Assembly: GCA_942159475.1 (NCBI GenBank)
Contig: OW804097.1
Coordinates: 54,146,986-54,210,985, forward strand
Source: Sthenelais limicola
Taxonomy: Eukaryota; Annelida; Polychaeta; Phyllodocida; Sigalionidae
Length of the DNA stretch: 64,000 bases
Reading direction: 5' to 3'
Part shown: one piece after another, positions 1 through 11,868 of the stretch
Layout: each line of letters opens with the position of its first letter
Numbering within the stretch: the first letter of the stretch is position 1
The notes under the pieces: generated by a model
What the model was told of the DNA's origin: nothing
Databases searched by the model: none
The model's input: only the letters and a program-made list of their open reading frames with translations
Position numbers and translations under genes: made by a program

Positions 1-168
1 ATGCAATATTAGGTTATATGGAGATCGTCATTCAGACACTTTATATACCGGTATAGGCTTATTTCTACCAAGAAATATTTTAACAATATCCATATTATGA
101 AATCTTTCTCAAATATACCACATAGAGACTATACTTATATTATTGTTGCTATTGTTCTTTGGGCGATC

Positions 169-304
169 TCCATATTATTTAACATTGATATATACCTTCG
201 CCACGATAATTAGTTATATCGTTATACACAAAGAACATATATGGAAATATATCAAAATATGACATATAGATCACATATTTAGTCTGTTTGAGCAGAGCTA
301 TCCC
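169..304 (+). repeat. Left arm of long imperfect inverted repeat
   Basis: This arm is inverted relative to 4168-4268. Both contain the phrases CTCCATATTATTTAA, TACCTTCGCCA and CTGTTTGAGCAGAGCTATCC in matching order on opposite strands. The left arm has about 35 extra bases in the middle. The arms lie 3.9 kb apart and each is close to a GACAATCGGT-type array, so they probably belong to two related element copies in opposite orientation. Confidence 0.6.
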
Positions 305-315
305 TAATAATCGCC

Positions 316-530
316 GCCTGGTACACGATTATCGTACAAGTGGATACCGGGGACCGACAATCGGTCACCCCTAGGTGACCGACAATCGGTGACCAAATGA
401 GCAATTTTAGTCGTGCAAGTAAATACAGGGAACCGACGGGAATCGACTAAGGTGACCGACGATGGTAGGAAACGGATTGTCGGTCACCTTTGTCGGTCGT
501 CGATTGTCGTGTAAGTGGATAAGCCATTTT
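316..530. repeat. Element end with GACAATCGGT word array, partial copy
   Basis: This stretch carries the near-palindrome ACCGACAATCGGT at 354-366 and 379-391, with degraded or inverted forms on to about 515. It also has the spacer phrase GTGGATACCGGGGACCGA and closes with GTGTAAGTGGATAAGCC near 510-530. The same architecture recurs at 780-980, 5090-5278, 45454-45680 and 47920-48140. I read it as the right end of a transposon whose other end lies outside the window. The direct observation is the repeated word; the transposon reading is inference. Confidence 0.55.
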
Positions 531-911
531 ACTTGTTAAAAACGAAAGCACTCATATTGTTCGTTCATTTAGTAATTTGAAAACCATCACTGTACAAAGG
601 CAGAGAACCATCGCCAGTCAATGACTGAGATGGTATTGTTACTCTACTTACAAACAATGTAAACACGACCAGGGGAGCTGGAATCCTCCCATTTGCTGGA
701 GCGCCCCTCTGATTGGCTAGCATAATAGCAATAAAAGGTTTCTAAATCTAAATCTAAAGCCCGTGTTCCACATACAAGGCAGCCGACAAACTTGCGGTCA
801 CCGACAATCGGTCACCAGGGGTCACCGACAATCGTGCATGTGGATACCGGGTCACCGACAATCGGTCACCAGGTCACGATTGTCGGTGGCTTGTCGGTGA
901 CCTGTCGTAGA

Positions 912-955
912 CCCCTCCCGACAAGTTCTAAAATTTTAGAACTTGTCGGGAGGGG
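912..955. repeat. Perfect 44-bp palindrome
   Basis: Positions 912-933 (starting CCCCTCCCGACAAG) are exactly repeated as reverse complement at 934-955, with no spacer. It lies inside the left word array of element A and is followed by further GTCGGGACCCTAA half-sites. It could extrude as a cruciform. Confidence 0.85.
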
Positions 956-1105
956 TGACCGATTGTCGGGACCCTAATTTTTTGTCGGGACCCTAAATTA
1001 TTTTTTCCCCCTTTTTTTTTGGCTAACCGAAAGGTGCTTATGAACTTGATGTGCCTCCTGTTCATTCCTGTTCACTTCTGTGAAGTTTAGAGTAAATGTA
1101 CATTT

Positions 1106-3162
1106 GGTCGATTCCAGTGAAATGGGGGCCATTATCGAATTTTTATCATGTCATCCAATCGTTATCATTTTTCTGTCATTGAATGAAGATAGTTGAAGGA
1201 TGAAAACCCAAAAATATTAGCTCTCAAGTCTTAAAATTCTGGAAACTAGAGGTGATATAGGGTTTTCCATTGAAATATAGCGATAGATTACGAATGCAAC
1301 CTGTTAAGATTGAATATAGGATATTGCAATATATTAATTTGGAAATGTCCAATTTTTAATTACTCAAAACTACTCAAAGTGGTTAATTTTGTTCATAATG
1401 TTGAAAAAAATTTTTTTTTATTTATTTTTATTATATTGTGTGAGTATTAAAATATTGTTGCAACCTGCTATTCCTTGAGTTTACCATAGTAACCTTCTTC
1501 TCATCTTCCCCTATACCCCATAATGTCATGAAGAGTAAACCTCTAAATCTATCTAAAAAGTTCACAATTGGGTTTACAGATAGGTGAAAACGATTTGTTC
1601 CTAGTACAAATAATAAGGTATATATGCATAATAGAAAAAGCATACGTAATCTATCGCTATAGCCATTTCTGGTCATATTGGGCTTATTTATTAATATCAC
1701 ATAATAGCTAAGGTCATAAAACTGCTAATGTTATCATTTATTTATTCCTAGCTGATAGTCACAAGCTGACCTCCATTGAATAACCATCATATTTTCAACA
1801 AAACAGCAGAATTTATCTTTTTTCTGCTATTTTTACAGTTTTCAATTGATGCAATTTCTCATTTATTTGCCACGATCTATGAAAAATATTGCATTCTTAT
1901 GAAAAGATTCCTGTCATTTTATTGACTTTAATCCTTCCCATACATCTGAAACAAAAAAAATCATTTAAGGAAGGTTTCTGCTTTCAAAAATACCCTTTTT
2001 CCAGTGCATACGTAATCTATCTGCATTCGTAATCTATCGTGGCATACGTAATCTATCGTTTCTCAAAAGAAAAATGCTATTTAAAGACAAATTTTATGTT
2101 GTTCCTATGACGTTTAACCTTCCCATACATTCAAAATAATATACATTAGTTAATGATTAATCCTGCTTCCAGAAATATTATTTTCCCAGTGTCTTTTTGT
2201 AATCAATTATGTCATTTGTAATCTAGCTGTAATCATTTATTTGTGGTATTCTATGAGAAATATTGCTATTTAATGAAAAAATTCAAGTCAGTTCTCTGAC
2301 TTCGTCCCTTTCCAGATATTCTAAGCAATCAAAATTAATTCTAGATGATTTTTCTTTCAGAAATATCATGTTTAACATGTCATTCGTAATCTATCATGTG
2401 CATTCGTAATCTATCGCGATAGATTACGAATGACATTTTAATCACATGGACACAAGAAAAGAAATGTAACTGTGGCTTTTGGTGACTATTACTAGTCAAG
2501 ACATGGACAATGATCATATATACCAAAGATGGTTGCTTATACTTGATTATTTAAACATCAAACGTTGCTATTTGTAATGATACACTGGAATTCAATACAA
2601 CTATGATTTATGCATCTGTAATGACTCCAGGAGCTGTAAAAATTGTCGCAGGACCACAAAAATTGAGGATTATTTACAAGACACAATTATTAAAATATTT
2701 GAAAAATATCTTTCCTTAATCTTCAAAGCAAAAAAAAATATGTAGGAAAAACGTGTCATTCGTAATCTATCGCTTATAGTAAAATTGGGGGGACATTGTC
2801 ATAAACAACTGAGCCTGGTGACTATATATTTGATGATTATAAAAATACATTTGTTCCTATGCATTGACAAGCCATTCCAGTATAATATTGAGCACATTTT
2901 TATTGTTTTAAAATATTCTCAGATAATAAATATCTATAGAATAATGCAATATTGAGGGTGTGCATACGTAATCTATCGCTGGTAAATTTAGGCCACTGCA
3001 GAGATACCCCACATTCAAAAAAATAAAAATTATAGTAGCTGTGAACGGGTTTATAGCATGTTTATCTCGAGAAAATATGAAGGCTGTATCATCAATATAT
3101 TTCCATTTACAGCCAAAAATGAAATAAAATAGGTTTTGGCCCCGATTTCACTGGAATCGACC
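1106..3162. mobile_element. 2.06-kb non-autonomous TIR transposon with 17-bp word repeats
   Basis: Terminal inverted repeats of 25 bp with one mismatch begin GGTCGATTCCAGTGAAAT at 1106-1130 and end at 3138-3162. Both sides are flanked by ATTT (1102-1105 and 3163-3166), a possible 4-bp target duplication. The interior is AT-rich, holds no convincing ORF, and contains about ten copies of CATWCGTAATCTATCG in both orientations (listed separately). No transposase is present. The superfamily was not identified. Confidence 0.65.
1281..2979. repeat. Interspersed 17-bp word GCATWCGTAATCTATCG, about ten copies
   Basis: Copies begin near 1281 (inverted), 1641, 2006, 2023, 2042, 2381, 2401, 2417 (inverted), 2757 and 2962. 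Copies 2401 and 2417 abut head-to-head as a perfect 32-bp palindrome (2401-2432). A degenerate form is seen near 2197-2225. The two variants differ at one base (CATACG or CATTCG). The spacing (0-400 bp) is too irregular for a satellite; a protein-binding site array is the best guess. Confidence 0.8.
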
Positions 3163-3254
3163 ATTTATTTTTATCGTTTAAATTGATTTATATAGAATTA
3201 TTGCCATTTTTAGTGAATATTTCGATTTGTGCGTGGTTTGTGGGTCCCTGATTT

Positions 3255-3345
3255 AGGTGAATAGTTTGGCGTTAATTTGTACATTTTTTTGATCATTTCC
3301 ACTGATTTATAATTATTTATTGGTATTTTGTGGTGATTATTTCGA
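3255..3345 (+). repeat. Body block shared with element B
   Basis: The sequence starting GGTGAATAGTTTGG and continuing through a TGATTTATAATTATTTATTGG-like stretch to TGATTATTTCGACT is nearly the same as 45913-46015. It lies in the same relative position, between the left word array and the 3' T-rich block. It supports a common backbone for elements A and B. Confidence 0.6.
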
Positions 3346-4167
3346 CTTCAAAACTCTCCCAATCATACAGTATGTTATACCACGTTGTAGCACAGGTATT
3401 TAACTTAATATTTCTTTAATTAGATATACCGATTATATGTTTTACTATATTTCCACACTTGTTCTTTGGGTATAATATAATAATATGGATATTGTTCAAA
3501 TATTTCTTGGTAGAACTAAGCCTAACGAGTGTCTGAATGATTTTTATAGTGATCTATTTGAGATATAGAATCAATTCTATTATAGGAATACATTTACATG
3601 AAATTAAAAAGGAAAACTGATGTCTGTATCCTCAAAAATTCCCAATGGAAATATCATTGGTTTGGCACTACATGGTTTCGCTAATAATAGCTCGTCAGGC
3701 CATCGGCATCAAATGATGTCGACGGTGGGTTTTATTTCTTTTAATTGTTGAAAATATAAATATATTTGCTAAATTTATTTCTACCGGGATAGGGGTAAAA
3801 AAGGAACAGCGATATAATCCCAGTGCTTCAAGCAGTGTGATAGATATTGCTTTTTACCATTCACAATGAATATTATAAATGATATTATCACAAGGTTTCC
3901 TACAAAACCTAGTGAGGTGTTAACCGTTGGGTCGGGGGGGGGGGGGGCTAGCCCCCCAACGTTAATATGGTCTGTACATTACCAATATGGAATGTGTATT
4001 CGATCATAATATAAGCACCTGGTGGTCACTATGTTACCCCCAGTGGGGCCCCATATATCCGCTATCATTATGTGTAAACAAAAATATTGTCTCATTTTAT
4101 TTATGTAATAATAATGTCTAAGTTATTTCCTATATCAAATAAGTTTCCAACGTGTGAGTGCTACCGG

Positions 4168-4268
4168 GGATAGCTCTGCTCAAACAGACTAAAAATATGT
4201 GATCTATTCGGATTAATGATTTAACTAATCATCATGGCGAAGGTAAATATCAATATTAAATAATATGG
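4168..4268 (-). repeat. Right arm of long imperfect inverted repeat
   Basis: Reverse-complement partner of 169-304, containing GATAGCTCTGCTCAAACAG and ATGGCGAAGGTAAATATC. It is followed by GTCGTCATTCAGACACT, which also occurs at 20-36 in direct orientation. Confidence 0.6.
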
Positions 4269-5339
4269 AGGTCGTCATTCAGACACTCTTTAGTCGACAA
4301 ATAAGAAATAAATATGGTAGACCTATAAGGTGGTCATTTAATTTTAGACAGAATAGAAAGACTTCCCTCCCCCCCCCCCCCCCATATTACCTTGTCAGAA
4401 ACTCATTATTTTTAGCGTTTCCAGACATAAGAGCGGCCATCTATAGGTATATCACTGTATTCGGGCTATATGTTTCTTGTTACAAGAACAAACTATGTTA
4501 AACTTTTTTTTAAAAATATTTTTATTGGCCTACACATTTACAAATGATAATAAATTATACTTTCAAAATACGCATTAACTGACCACGCAGCTATATTTCA
4601 AGCGTTGCCTCTTCTTTGCTAAGGTACAATAAAGATTCACAATCGTTGATGTTCTTGTGTTTGTTACTTTATCTAATTCCGAGTTCAGATATTCCCTTTA
4701 CCTATAATCGAGTCTACCTGTGGAATACAAATTCAATACAAGACGATGAAATCGTTCTAAATAGTCTGGTTTGAAACCATTATACAGAAAATGTTGATCT
4801 ACACATACTCGCATACCCAGTACACTATGACACTGGAAATAAACACATGGGTTGTTATTTCAAAGCGAATAGCTATCTCACCGCAAAAGAAAGATAAAAC
4901 CGGGCAGTCTAAAAACAATTCAACATTCTCAATTGTTTACGTCTAACAGGTAAACGGCCTTTTCAGGCATCTAAAATTATTCTTTCATCTATAAAGGTGT
5001 CGTTAACAATGGTATTTGAGGTTGTAACAGTGTACTTTACTTGATACAACATATATTGTCAGACAGCAACCTGTGTCGTCGCCTCCTGGTCACGATTGTC
5101 GTACATGTGGATACCGGGGACCGACAATCGGTGACCAAATGCGCATTTTTTGTCGTGCATGTAAATACCGGGGACCGACAATCGGTACCCTGCCATTGTC
5201 GGTCACTGCTGTCGGTCCCCCTGTGTCTCTTTTGTCGGTCGTCTTTTGTCGGTCGTTTGCCTTGTATGTGGAAGCCCCATTTAAAACATTGGTGTCCAAA
5301 CGTCGCACATGCGAATTTGCCAATAAATTGAATCATTAG

Positions 5340-7620
5340 TTATGGTACAGGAGCTTGTCAAAGAACAGCGTGAAAACACTCAGTACTAGAAGTGAATAAA
5401 CTAAATGATATATATATAAGCATGAATGCATTATGTTGCACAACATGAACAGCTGTGAACAGTGTGATCACGTCGGGCATGATCACATTGGGGATGATCA
5501 CGGCTTGGATATAAGGTCAATGGTAAGGGGTGATATAGTTATGCTTAGGCCTACTGGGTAGCATGAACAACAGAGTGATGCACCATTTATACTTCGATTT
5601 GAATCAAATAAATAGAAAATCACATCATGATCACGTCGCCAGGGAGCAATGAGGGGTTATGAGCGTAAATTCTGCCAATTTATTTAACCTTAATATTTAG
5701 ACAGAACTGTACGCAAGGTTAGAACTACAAGTGTGATTCAATGGCTGGGGTTAAAACTTTATATTGTATTCAATAAGCGGCCTCGTTGTTTTCGACCATA
5801 CTCAGAGAATATAGCCCCCCCCCCCCTCATATGCGATACTATGCTGTTCTTGCTATAGTATTCTTCCCACTTGAAGTGAATAACGCATTCAGTCGTAGTA
5901 TAAATCATTTTGTTCGGTCCCCCACCCCGTTCTATGGCATGAATTTTATTTAGGTATATCAATTCGATTAGACTTTTTCCTAATATAACTATCTGTTGGG
6001 TAGTGATTGCTTGGGTGTGATGGATCCATATTTTCTTAAGGATGTAACTTTACTCAGAATTCCTAACATATTGTCTCCAGCATAAATAGGCTAAATGTTT
6101 TTCGTCTTAAAAAAGGGAAAAAAATAATCAGTTGTGATGAAAACACCATCTGGGTATATAGAATGTCCAAACTGGAGTCCCAATGAAATAATAAAATTTC
6201 GCTCATCAAACCTCAATACATTTAATTTATTATTACGACTGTATGTTGATTAAACGACACGTTTCAGACCTCAGACTCAGACTCTAACTGAGACTTGACT
6301 TTTAACTCTTTTTTCAAACGTCGATAAGTAAGTTTTCTTACGGGTTACAGAGTGTCACCCTGCAGATTTGGAATTAGGAGATTCTGGAGATCTAGAATCA
6401 ATCTAATGCATTGTATGGTCCAAAATGCAAGGTTCAGCAAACAGGCCACATAAATGACGGTGTTTTGCCCTTGAACTATATTCTGTTTGGTGTAGGCCTA
6501 CTACTGTTCCTTAATCATCTAGCCTACCGTATTAAATCGAAATAGGTGTAGGGATCATAGGCCCTGGACATGAGTAGCATGGAAACCCCTCATTGCAAGT
6601 TAATCTAAATAAATCAAGTATTCCGATTGTTCCTTGAAATCTTAGAAGGTTTTCTTTGTACATGTATGCTTATATAATCAAGCTCTTGTCCCCCACCCTT
6701 AAACGCAATGTTCAAATCAAGGCGCACTTTAGTACTTCAAGTAGCTTCAAATACAAGGGATGTGAACCGAGTACACTTCAGTGCTGTCGAGAAATCTAGT
6801 ATCAATGTTTGCGGTATACAGTCCAGGGTTCATCGCCACAGCAGTGATACCGATCTCCATACTCCCTGCTGCTCTGACGGAACCAATGTATATGAATTAA
6901 TTTTCACTTCACCACAAATTGCTCACGTTTCAGAGAATAGGGCTCTAGAAGCTAAACTGTACATGGTTTTTTTGTAATTTTGATGTGTGTCTGTGAGGGC
7001 TTAGATTGCCTGGACGACGAGGCATCAAAAGTGGCCATATTTATGGCTTATAGGTCATACCGCTTAAGATTTTAACCACGCCCCCTTTATTTAGAACTAC
7101 CAGCTAATAACTCGACTCTCCCGCGACTACCGCTTTTGAAAAAAGCCGCCACCGGCTACTCTCTAAAATTGGAACAGTCGTACCCGTTATCACGGTCCTA
7201 CGTACATAGTAGAAGAAAAGGGAATTGCTGCTGTCTCTGCCAACGAAATAAATGCTCATTCAGCTTTCTTACCTAGCTTTCTCCTACCGTATATTAGTAA
7301 GCAACGATATTAGCTAGTGATTACTGGAACAATATTGTCCAGAAAAGAAGATATAAGCCCATTTACCACTTTCGATTGGTGTGTTATGATTTGAATCGAT
7401 CGCGATTCCCGCATTTTAGTTCCGTGACAAGCTGTTGCGGCCGCTGCGGCGCCACTACTGCTGGCGGTACACATGCCTCACAGAGGCATGTGTATTATTA
7501 GACACCAAAACAAAGGCTACGCACTGAGCAGCGCTTGGGGTGGGGTGGGGTGGAGGTGGTAGGGTGGGTGGACGGGAGTTCGTCGGCAACTGTTTTTCTT
7601 TATTTATACAAGCAACTAGC
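5340..7620. other. No gene recognised
   Basis: AT-rich sequence without a convincing ORF, RNA gene or repeat end. Small items are: GTGATCACG/GATGATCACG phrases at 5460-5510, a C-run at 5815-5826, and a short hairpin with 10-bp arms ACACATGCCT/AGGCATGTGT near 7470-7493. Short ORFs here have no recognisable domain. Confidence 0.5.
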
Positions 7621-7890
7621 CTAAAAGTCAGATCCCAACACAACCCAATCCAGCGGTATGCTTTCTGGACTCTGCTTCGATCGTGTGAAACTGCTACTTC
7701 CCGGCATCCCATCGCCAGAAACAATGTCTCCAGGCCCAGGGAAAACATATACACAGAGATTACTTCCAATACTACATGGTCTTTCAGGTATCAGAACTGA
7801 GTAATAAGCGATTTCCTGACCCCTATATACTGGTGCTTGGAGCGAGATTTTCCCGTACAGCCACATGGCATCTTCGGTAACACTCAGCAT
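7621..7890 (-). CDS. Candidate first coding exon or small ORF, unrecognised
   Basis: Reading from an ATG at 7890, an open frame of 89 codons encodes a protein of ordinary composition, with VYRGQEIAYYSVL near residue 20 and a Gly/Ser-rich stretch later. I do not recognise a family. It is not low-complexity and lies directly downstream of a GC-richer segment with two CRE-like sites (7929-7936, 7988-7995), as expected for a promoter and first exon on the minus strand. Against it: no strong splice donor was seen before the stop, and no continuing exon was found downstream, where the sequence is transposon-rich. It could also be a chance ORF or a gene relic. Confidence 0.3.
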   Translation of the reverse strand: MLSVTEDAMWLYGKISLQAPVYRGQEIAYYSVLIPERPCSIGSNLCVYVFPGPGDIVSGDGMPGSSSFTRSKQSPESIPLDWVVLGSDF

Positions 7891-7928
7891 CGGTCTCACT
7901 CGGCGCTACACATGACTGAGAAGTGTAA

Positions 7929-7995
7929 TGACGTCATAGTCGCGGGGATTCCACACAGGAACCCTCTCCAGAACGAGGCCCATGTAATGACGTCA
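7929..7995. promoter_or_regulatory. Paired CRE-like sites TGACGTCA
   Basis: TGACGTCA occurs at 7929-7936 and 7988-7995, each inside the phrase AATGACGTCATAG followed by GCGGGGA. The 59-bp unit is therefore duplicated. These full palindromic ATF/CREB consensus sites lie about 40-105 bp upstream of the ATG at 7890 on the minus strand. Confidence 0.45.
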
Positions 7996-8800
7996 TAGCA
8001 GCGGGGAATCTTTATTTTTTCATCCTCTAATGTTACTTGTTGGGCCGTGTAGAGCTGTCAGCCTACACGGCCGGCGGACGGGACTGTGGGTGGGTTTGAT
8101 GATTTGTGGTGGTGGGAAAGGCAGGAGAAACAAAATATCCATAGGCCTATATTATCCGCCAAACACTATAATATTCTAGTTAATTTAAGAGTTCTTTGTT
8201 GTGACGATAGTCTATCCTGGTACCACTCACCATCTGGACTATACATTGTTGGAGGCCTCACTGATGCCACACATAGTTGTGGTTAGGCCGGTCCTTCCAC
8301 GCGGTCATGTTGATAACCCTTGCTTATCAAATGCTCCATCCGGGTCCCGAATTTGGTGTTAGGTCCTACACTGTATATGTTATTCAGGAAATATATTAAT
8401 TTGACGTGGACTTTCTCATTATATGGCTCTAACCGGTCACCTTAATATATTTTTAATTCATGTTCAATATATTGAACATCACAAAATGCCCAATGAAAGG
8501 ACCCGAATAGGCCTACATTTTTATACATAATGGGTTCGTTGCATAACAAATGTCTATCTACAATGTCATAGACTTTTTAGTTTCTCAGGAATGAAAAAAT
8601 AAGTAGGTTTATATGATGGATGCCAATCATCGATTAGAGATCTTCATCAGATATGACAAAGCTACAGTCTTATAACCCTTATAAAACATGTGAGATCATA
8701 TGACATCAGGGCTTTGTTGCACAATGCTGCTCGTATCCCAATCTTTGCTGTTCGTTCGTACAGTGTATCAATGCATTGCTCGTTCCTTAACCCATTGAGG

Positions 8801-8912
8801 GCGGCTGATGCCTCAAGGCATCAACATCAAAATGGCTTAGTGGACGGGCTGATGCCTCAAGGCATCACACATAATTTGGCCCAGGGGACGGGGTGATGCC
8901 TCAAGGCATCAA
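8801..8912. repeat. Three 44-bp repeats, each with palindrome TGATGCCTCAAGGCATCA
   Basis: The near-palindrome TGATGCCTCAAGGCATCA starts at 8806, 8850 and 8894, an exact 44-bp period. Spacers such as AATGGCTTAGTGGACGG diverge. It is followed by GGGGGCATAACTTAATAAAA. It looks like a short tandem array from a dispersed repeat; no coding role is evident. Confidence 0.75.
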
Positions 8913-11868
8913 TTTTTTATATAAATTGAAGGGGGCATAACTTAATAAAAAATGAACGGATTTTGATGAAATTTGAAATATATGTATACAAACACATTAG
9001 AAATATTTTTATAGGTATGTTGTCATGGAGACAATAATGATGACGTCATAACTAACATATGTAAATGCTGGAAAGTGAATTTGGAGCAAGGTTGCCCCCA
9101 TATTGCACCCAATGAGGTTCTGGTAGCAAAATATCCGTGCGGTGGCGCTACAGGCGGGCCTGCCGGAAGCGCGAAACAGCTGAGCTCCCATGGCACAGTG
9201 AATGGTAAACAAACAACGGGACCCGCCCAGTGAGTAGGATTGGCAATAGATTTGTTTAAAATGAACTTTAAATATGCATCCTGGATGATTTGTATCACTC
9301 AAAGAGGAGCTAAGGAATAGAAAAGTTTGTATGTCAGGGAAAAAAAAGATCTGAGTATAAAATGCTTATAATCAAGAACTCAGCCTACACAAGTTCAAAG
9401 TGTGTATTACTGTGTCTCAGACCCAAACTCGGAAAACTAGAGTAGTTAAGTGCATGCTATCTAAACACACTTTCTTGAAAAAATATCTGTTTAGAAATAA
9501 CAAAACATTCTATTGACAATCTATTATTGAATTTTATCAAAATATCCATAATAATGTTTCACCGTGTGCCAAGAAAAACGGCCTAAATATATCTAAATTA
9601 CATTCGCAAGTCACCTCTAGCAGCTGCCCCTCCCTGGACATGGGTGTGCGCGAATGGTAGGCTAGGTGTGAGGCTATTATGATGTGTGAATGCACTGGGA
9701 AAGTGATGTGAGAAAATGTACATTGTTGTATGTAAGTTCCAAACGCTATACAATTAGATTGTAGGGGTCGGGTAGGGGTAGAAAGTATATGACTAATGAC
9801 GACGACATTTGAAGGCATATATATAGGTACCATGTAGTAGGACTTACTGCAAGCTTGGTTAAACTGAACATATCCATTGTCCTCTATTCAAATGTAATTT
9901 GATAGCTTTTGATATCAGGGAAATTTCAGAACCAATTGTCAGTCTGTCCTGATTTACAATTGACTGAAATCATCATTCATTCATTCAGTCGTTTGTTGTG
10001 TCCACAAATCATGGTATTCCTTTTATTTTTATTTCATTATGAAGAACACAAATTCCTTGATCAGGTCTCCATTGTTTTTGGCACCAGTGTGTGGTAATGT
10101 ATGCAGAAAAGTACGCAACAGTTCCTTTACTATTAATCATTGAAAAATTCCCCTAAAAATCAGATTTCCTTCTATTTCGAGCCAAACAAATTCTCTGTTT
10201 TTGCCTACATTCAGTGCCCATATGCATCTAGCATTGAGTGAAATAGGAGCCAGTCGGATACCAAGACATTCTTTTTCTAAATCTCTCATTATCATGAATT
10301 ACAGTTCTAGGAACTCTGTCGACGTTTCAGGAAAAGTGCCAATATGACCGATTTTCATGAAAAGTAGTCATTTTCATGAGATGCAGTTGAAAAAATCTTA
10401 AAAATAGAATTCATTATATATTGATGATTTTTCTTGTACATATTACTTGGATACCCAGCTGTAATTCTCCGAATTTCGGCAGCTTATATCCAATAATTAG
10501 CATTCATGGGCCTGGCAAAGTTGTCTTCCGCTATCCTGCCATCATCATACGTCACACTGAATATTAAAATATTTAAAGTAGCATATCATACATATATGGT
10601 AGAATTGTTTTAATCATTTTCATTTTCTCCCTTAAAAATACGGCCTATTTATTCAGATTTCGATAGTAATTTGATACAGTGTGATAAGAATATGTAATGC
10701 AAAATTGTCCTAAACTCTTGCGTTTTTTAACTTCAAATTTTCTCAATGTTTTACACTTTAACTATGAGACTTTAATTCCTGTCAGTTCTCCTATGGATTA
10801 GACAGTTTGAAGTATGATATCAGTCATCATATGATGAATATCCGTTGATGCATTGAAATGTACTCAAATGGATGTGTTACTCCCTGTTTTTAGCAGTTTA
10901 ACTACTGAGCGTGACATACGGTGATGCATGATGTACAGTTACGTTTTACTCCATCAAACACACCCCACAGTCAGAGAAATGACCCAAAATATCTTAATAT
11001 ATGCTGATTATTTAACCTAACCCCTAATTGTAATTACTATCAAGAATACATTTCCTATTCCTTAGCCTTTAAATTGTGAGGATATATGATTGGCGTGATG
11101 TACGATAAATCGGCCATATATATATATATATTTATGTATTATATTATATATATATATGGTATCATACTGTACACTATATATTGACCATAATGATTTCCTT
11201 TTTGTTAGGCTAAACAAGGGTATTGAATTAAGTTATATCGCAAACCAAATTGGACGCATACACAGAGCATATCGATAACCTATGTAGGCCTACACAACGT
11301 TCCCAGTTCGGTACTTAGGGCAGGGGCGCTCGGAGCGCCACCCCGCGGAATCTGTGGGCTACCACAACCCCATTGAGACCCATTATTTTAATTATTGAAG
11401 ACCAAATTCTAGAAATTATGAAAAAATATGATCAATAACTGTTTACACCTATTAAACGATGTACATATGACACATATTATTTGAAGAAAATATTCCTAAA
11501 GTGTTTTTAAACCCTAAACCTCATGTTAAACACCCGTCCTGAAGCCCAAAAAGGGGGAAAAGGGCCCCCCGTCCACCAGGCAAAAATATGTGTAAACTGC
11601 CCCCGCCCTGAATGGGTTAATCTTACCCAATCGCGTTTGTTCTTTGGCAAACCTACGAGAATCTGTTGCACAACTAATTCGTGGGTTCTCGTTCGTGCAT
11701 ACTCGTGGAAAATAAACATATCAGAGTAGGTTTGATTGTGTTGTTGGTTGGAATTGCCAGTTAAAGTACTATTATTAGAATGATTAGTGGCAATCGATGA
11801 CCCATTAGCAACATTGAAGGGTTAGAAAGTTGAAATTGACCTAGGTTTGTTCACGAACGTGTAGCCAA
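8913..11868. other. No gene recognised
   Basis: No supportable coding region. Items seen: another TGACGTCA at about 9041, a TA-rich microsatellite at about 11118-11158, and a GC-rich patch with GGGCGCTCGGAGCGCC near 11330. Short ORFs lack domains. Confidence 0.5.

Larger units (their letters stand above)
761..5279. mobile_element. DNA-transposon-like element A with GACAATCGGT end arrays
   Basis: The left end reads GTTCCACATACAAGGC near 765-780 and the right end GCCTTGTATGTGGAAGCCC at 5259-5277, which are reverse complements. Inside each end are several copies of ACCGACAATCGGT (800-812, 854-866, 5119-5131, 5173-5185) plus half-sites GTCGGTC. Two internal blocks (about 3255-3345 and 4500-4625) match blocks of element B at 45450-48142 in the same order. 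No transposase ORF is visible, so it is non-autonomous. A second transposon (1106-3162) is nested within it. The right flank has TTTAAA; a clear target-site duplication was not found. The superfamily is uncertain. Confidence 0.55.

Noticed and set aside
316..980. CRISPR-like array from repeated GACAATCGGT words
   Set aside because: Repeats are palindromic, irregularly spaced, occur in both orientations, and sit in a eukaryotic genome at element ends; no spacers of uniform length.
5037..5339. Overlapping frames of 77-99 codons on both strands
   Set aside because: They arise from the GACCGACAATCGGT repeats of element A; the translated repeats have no domain and occur in all frames.
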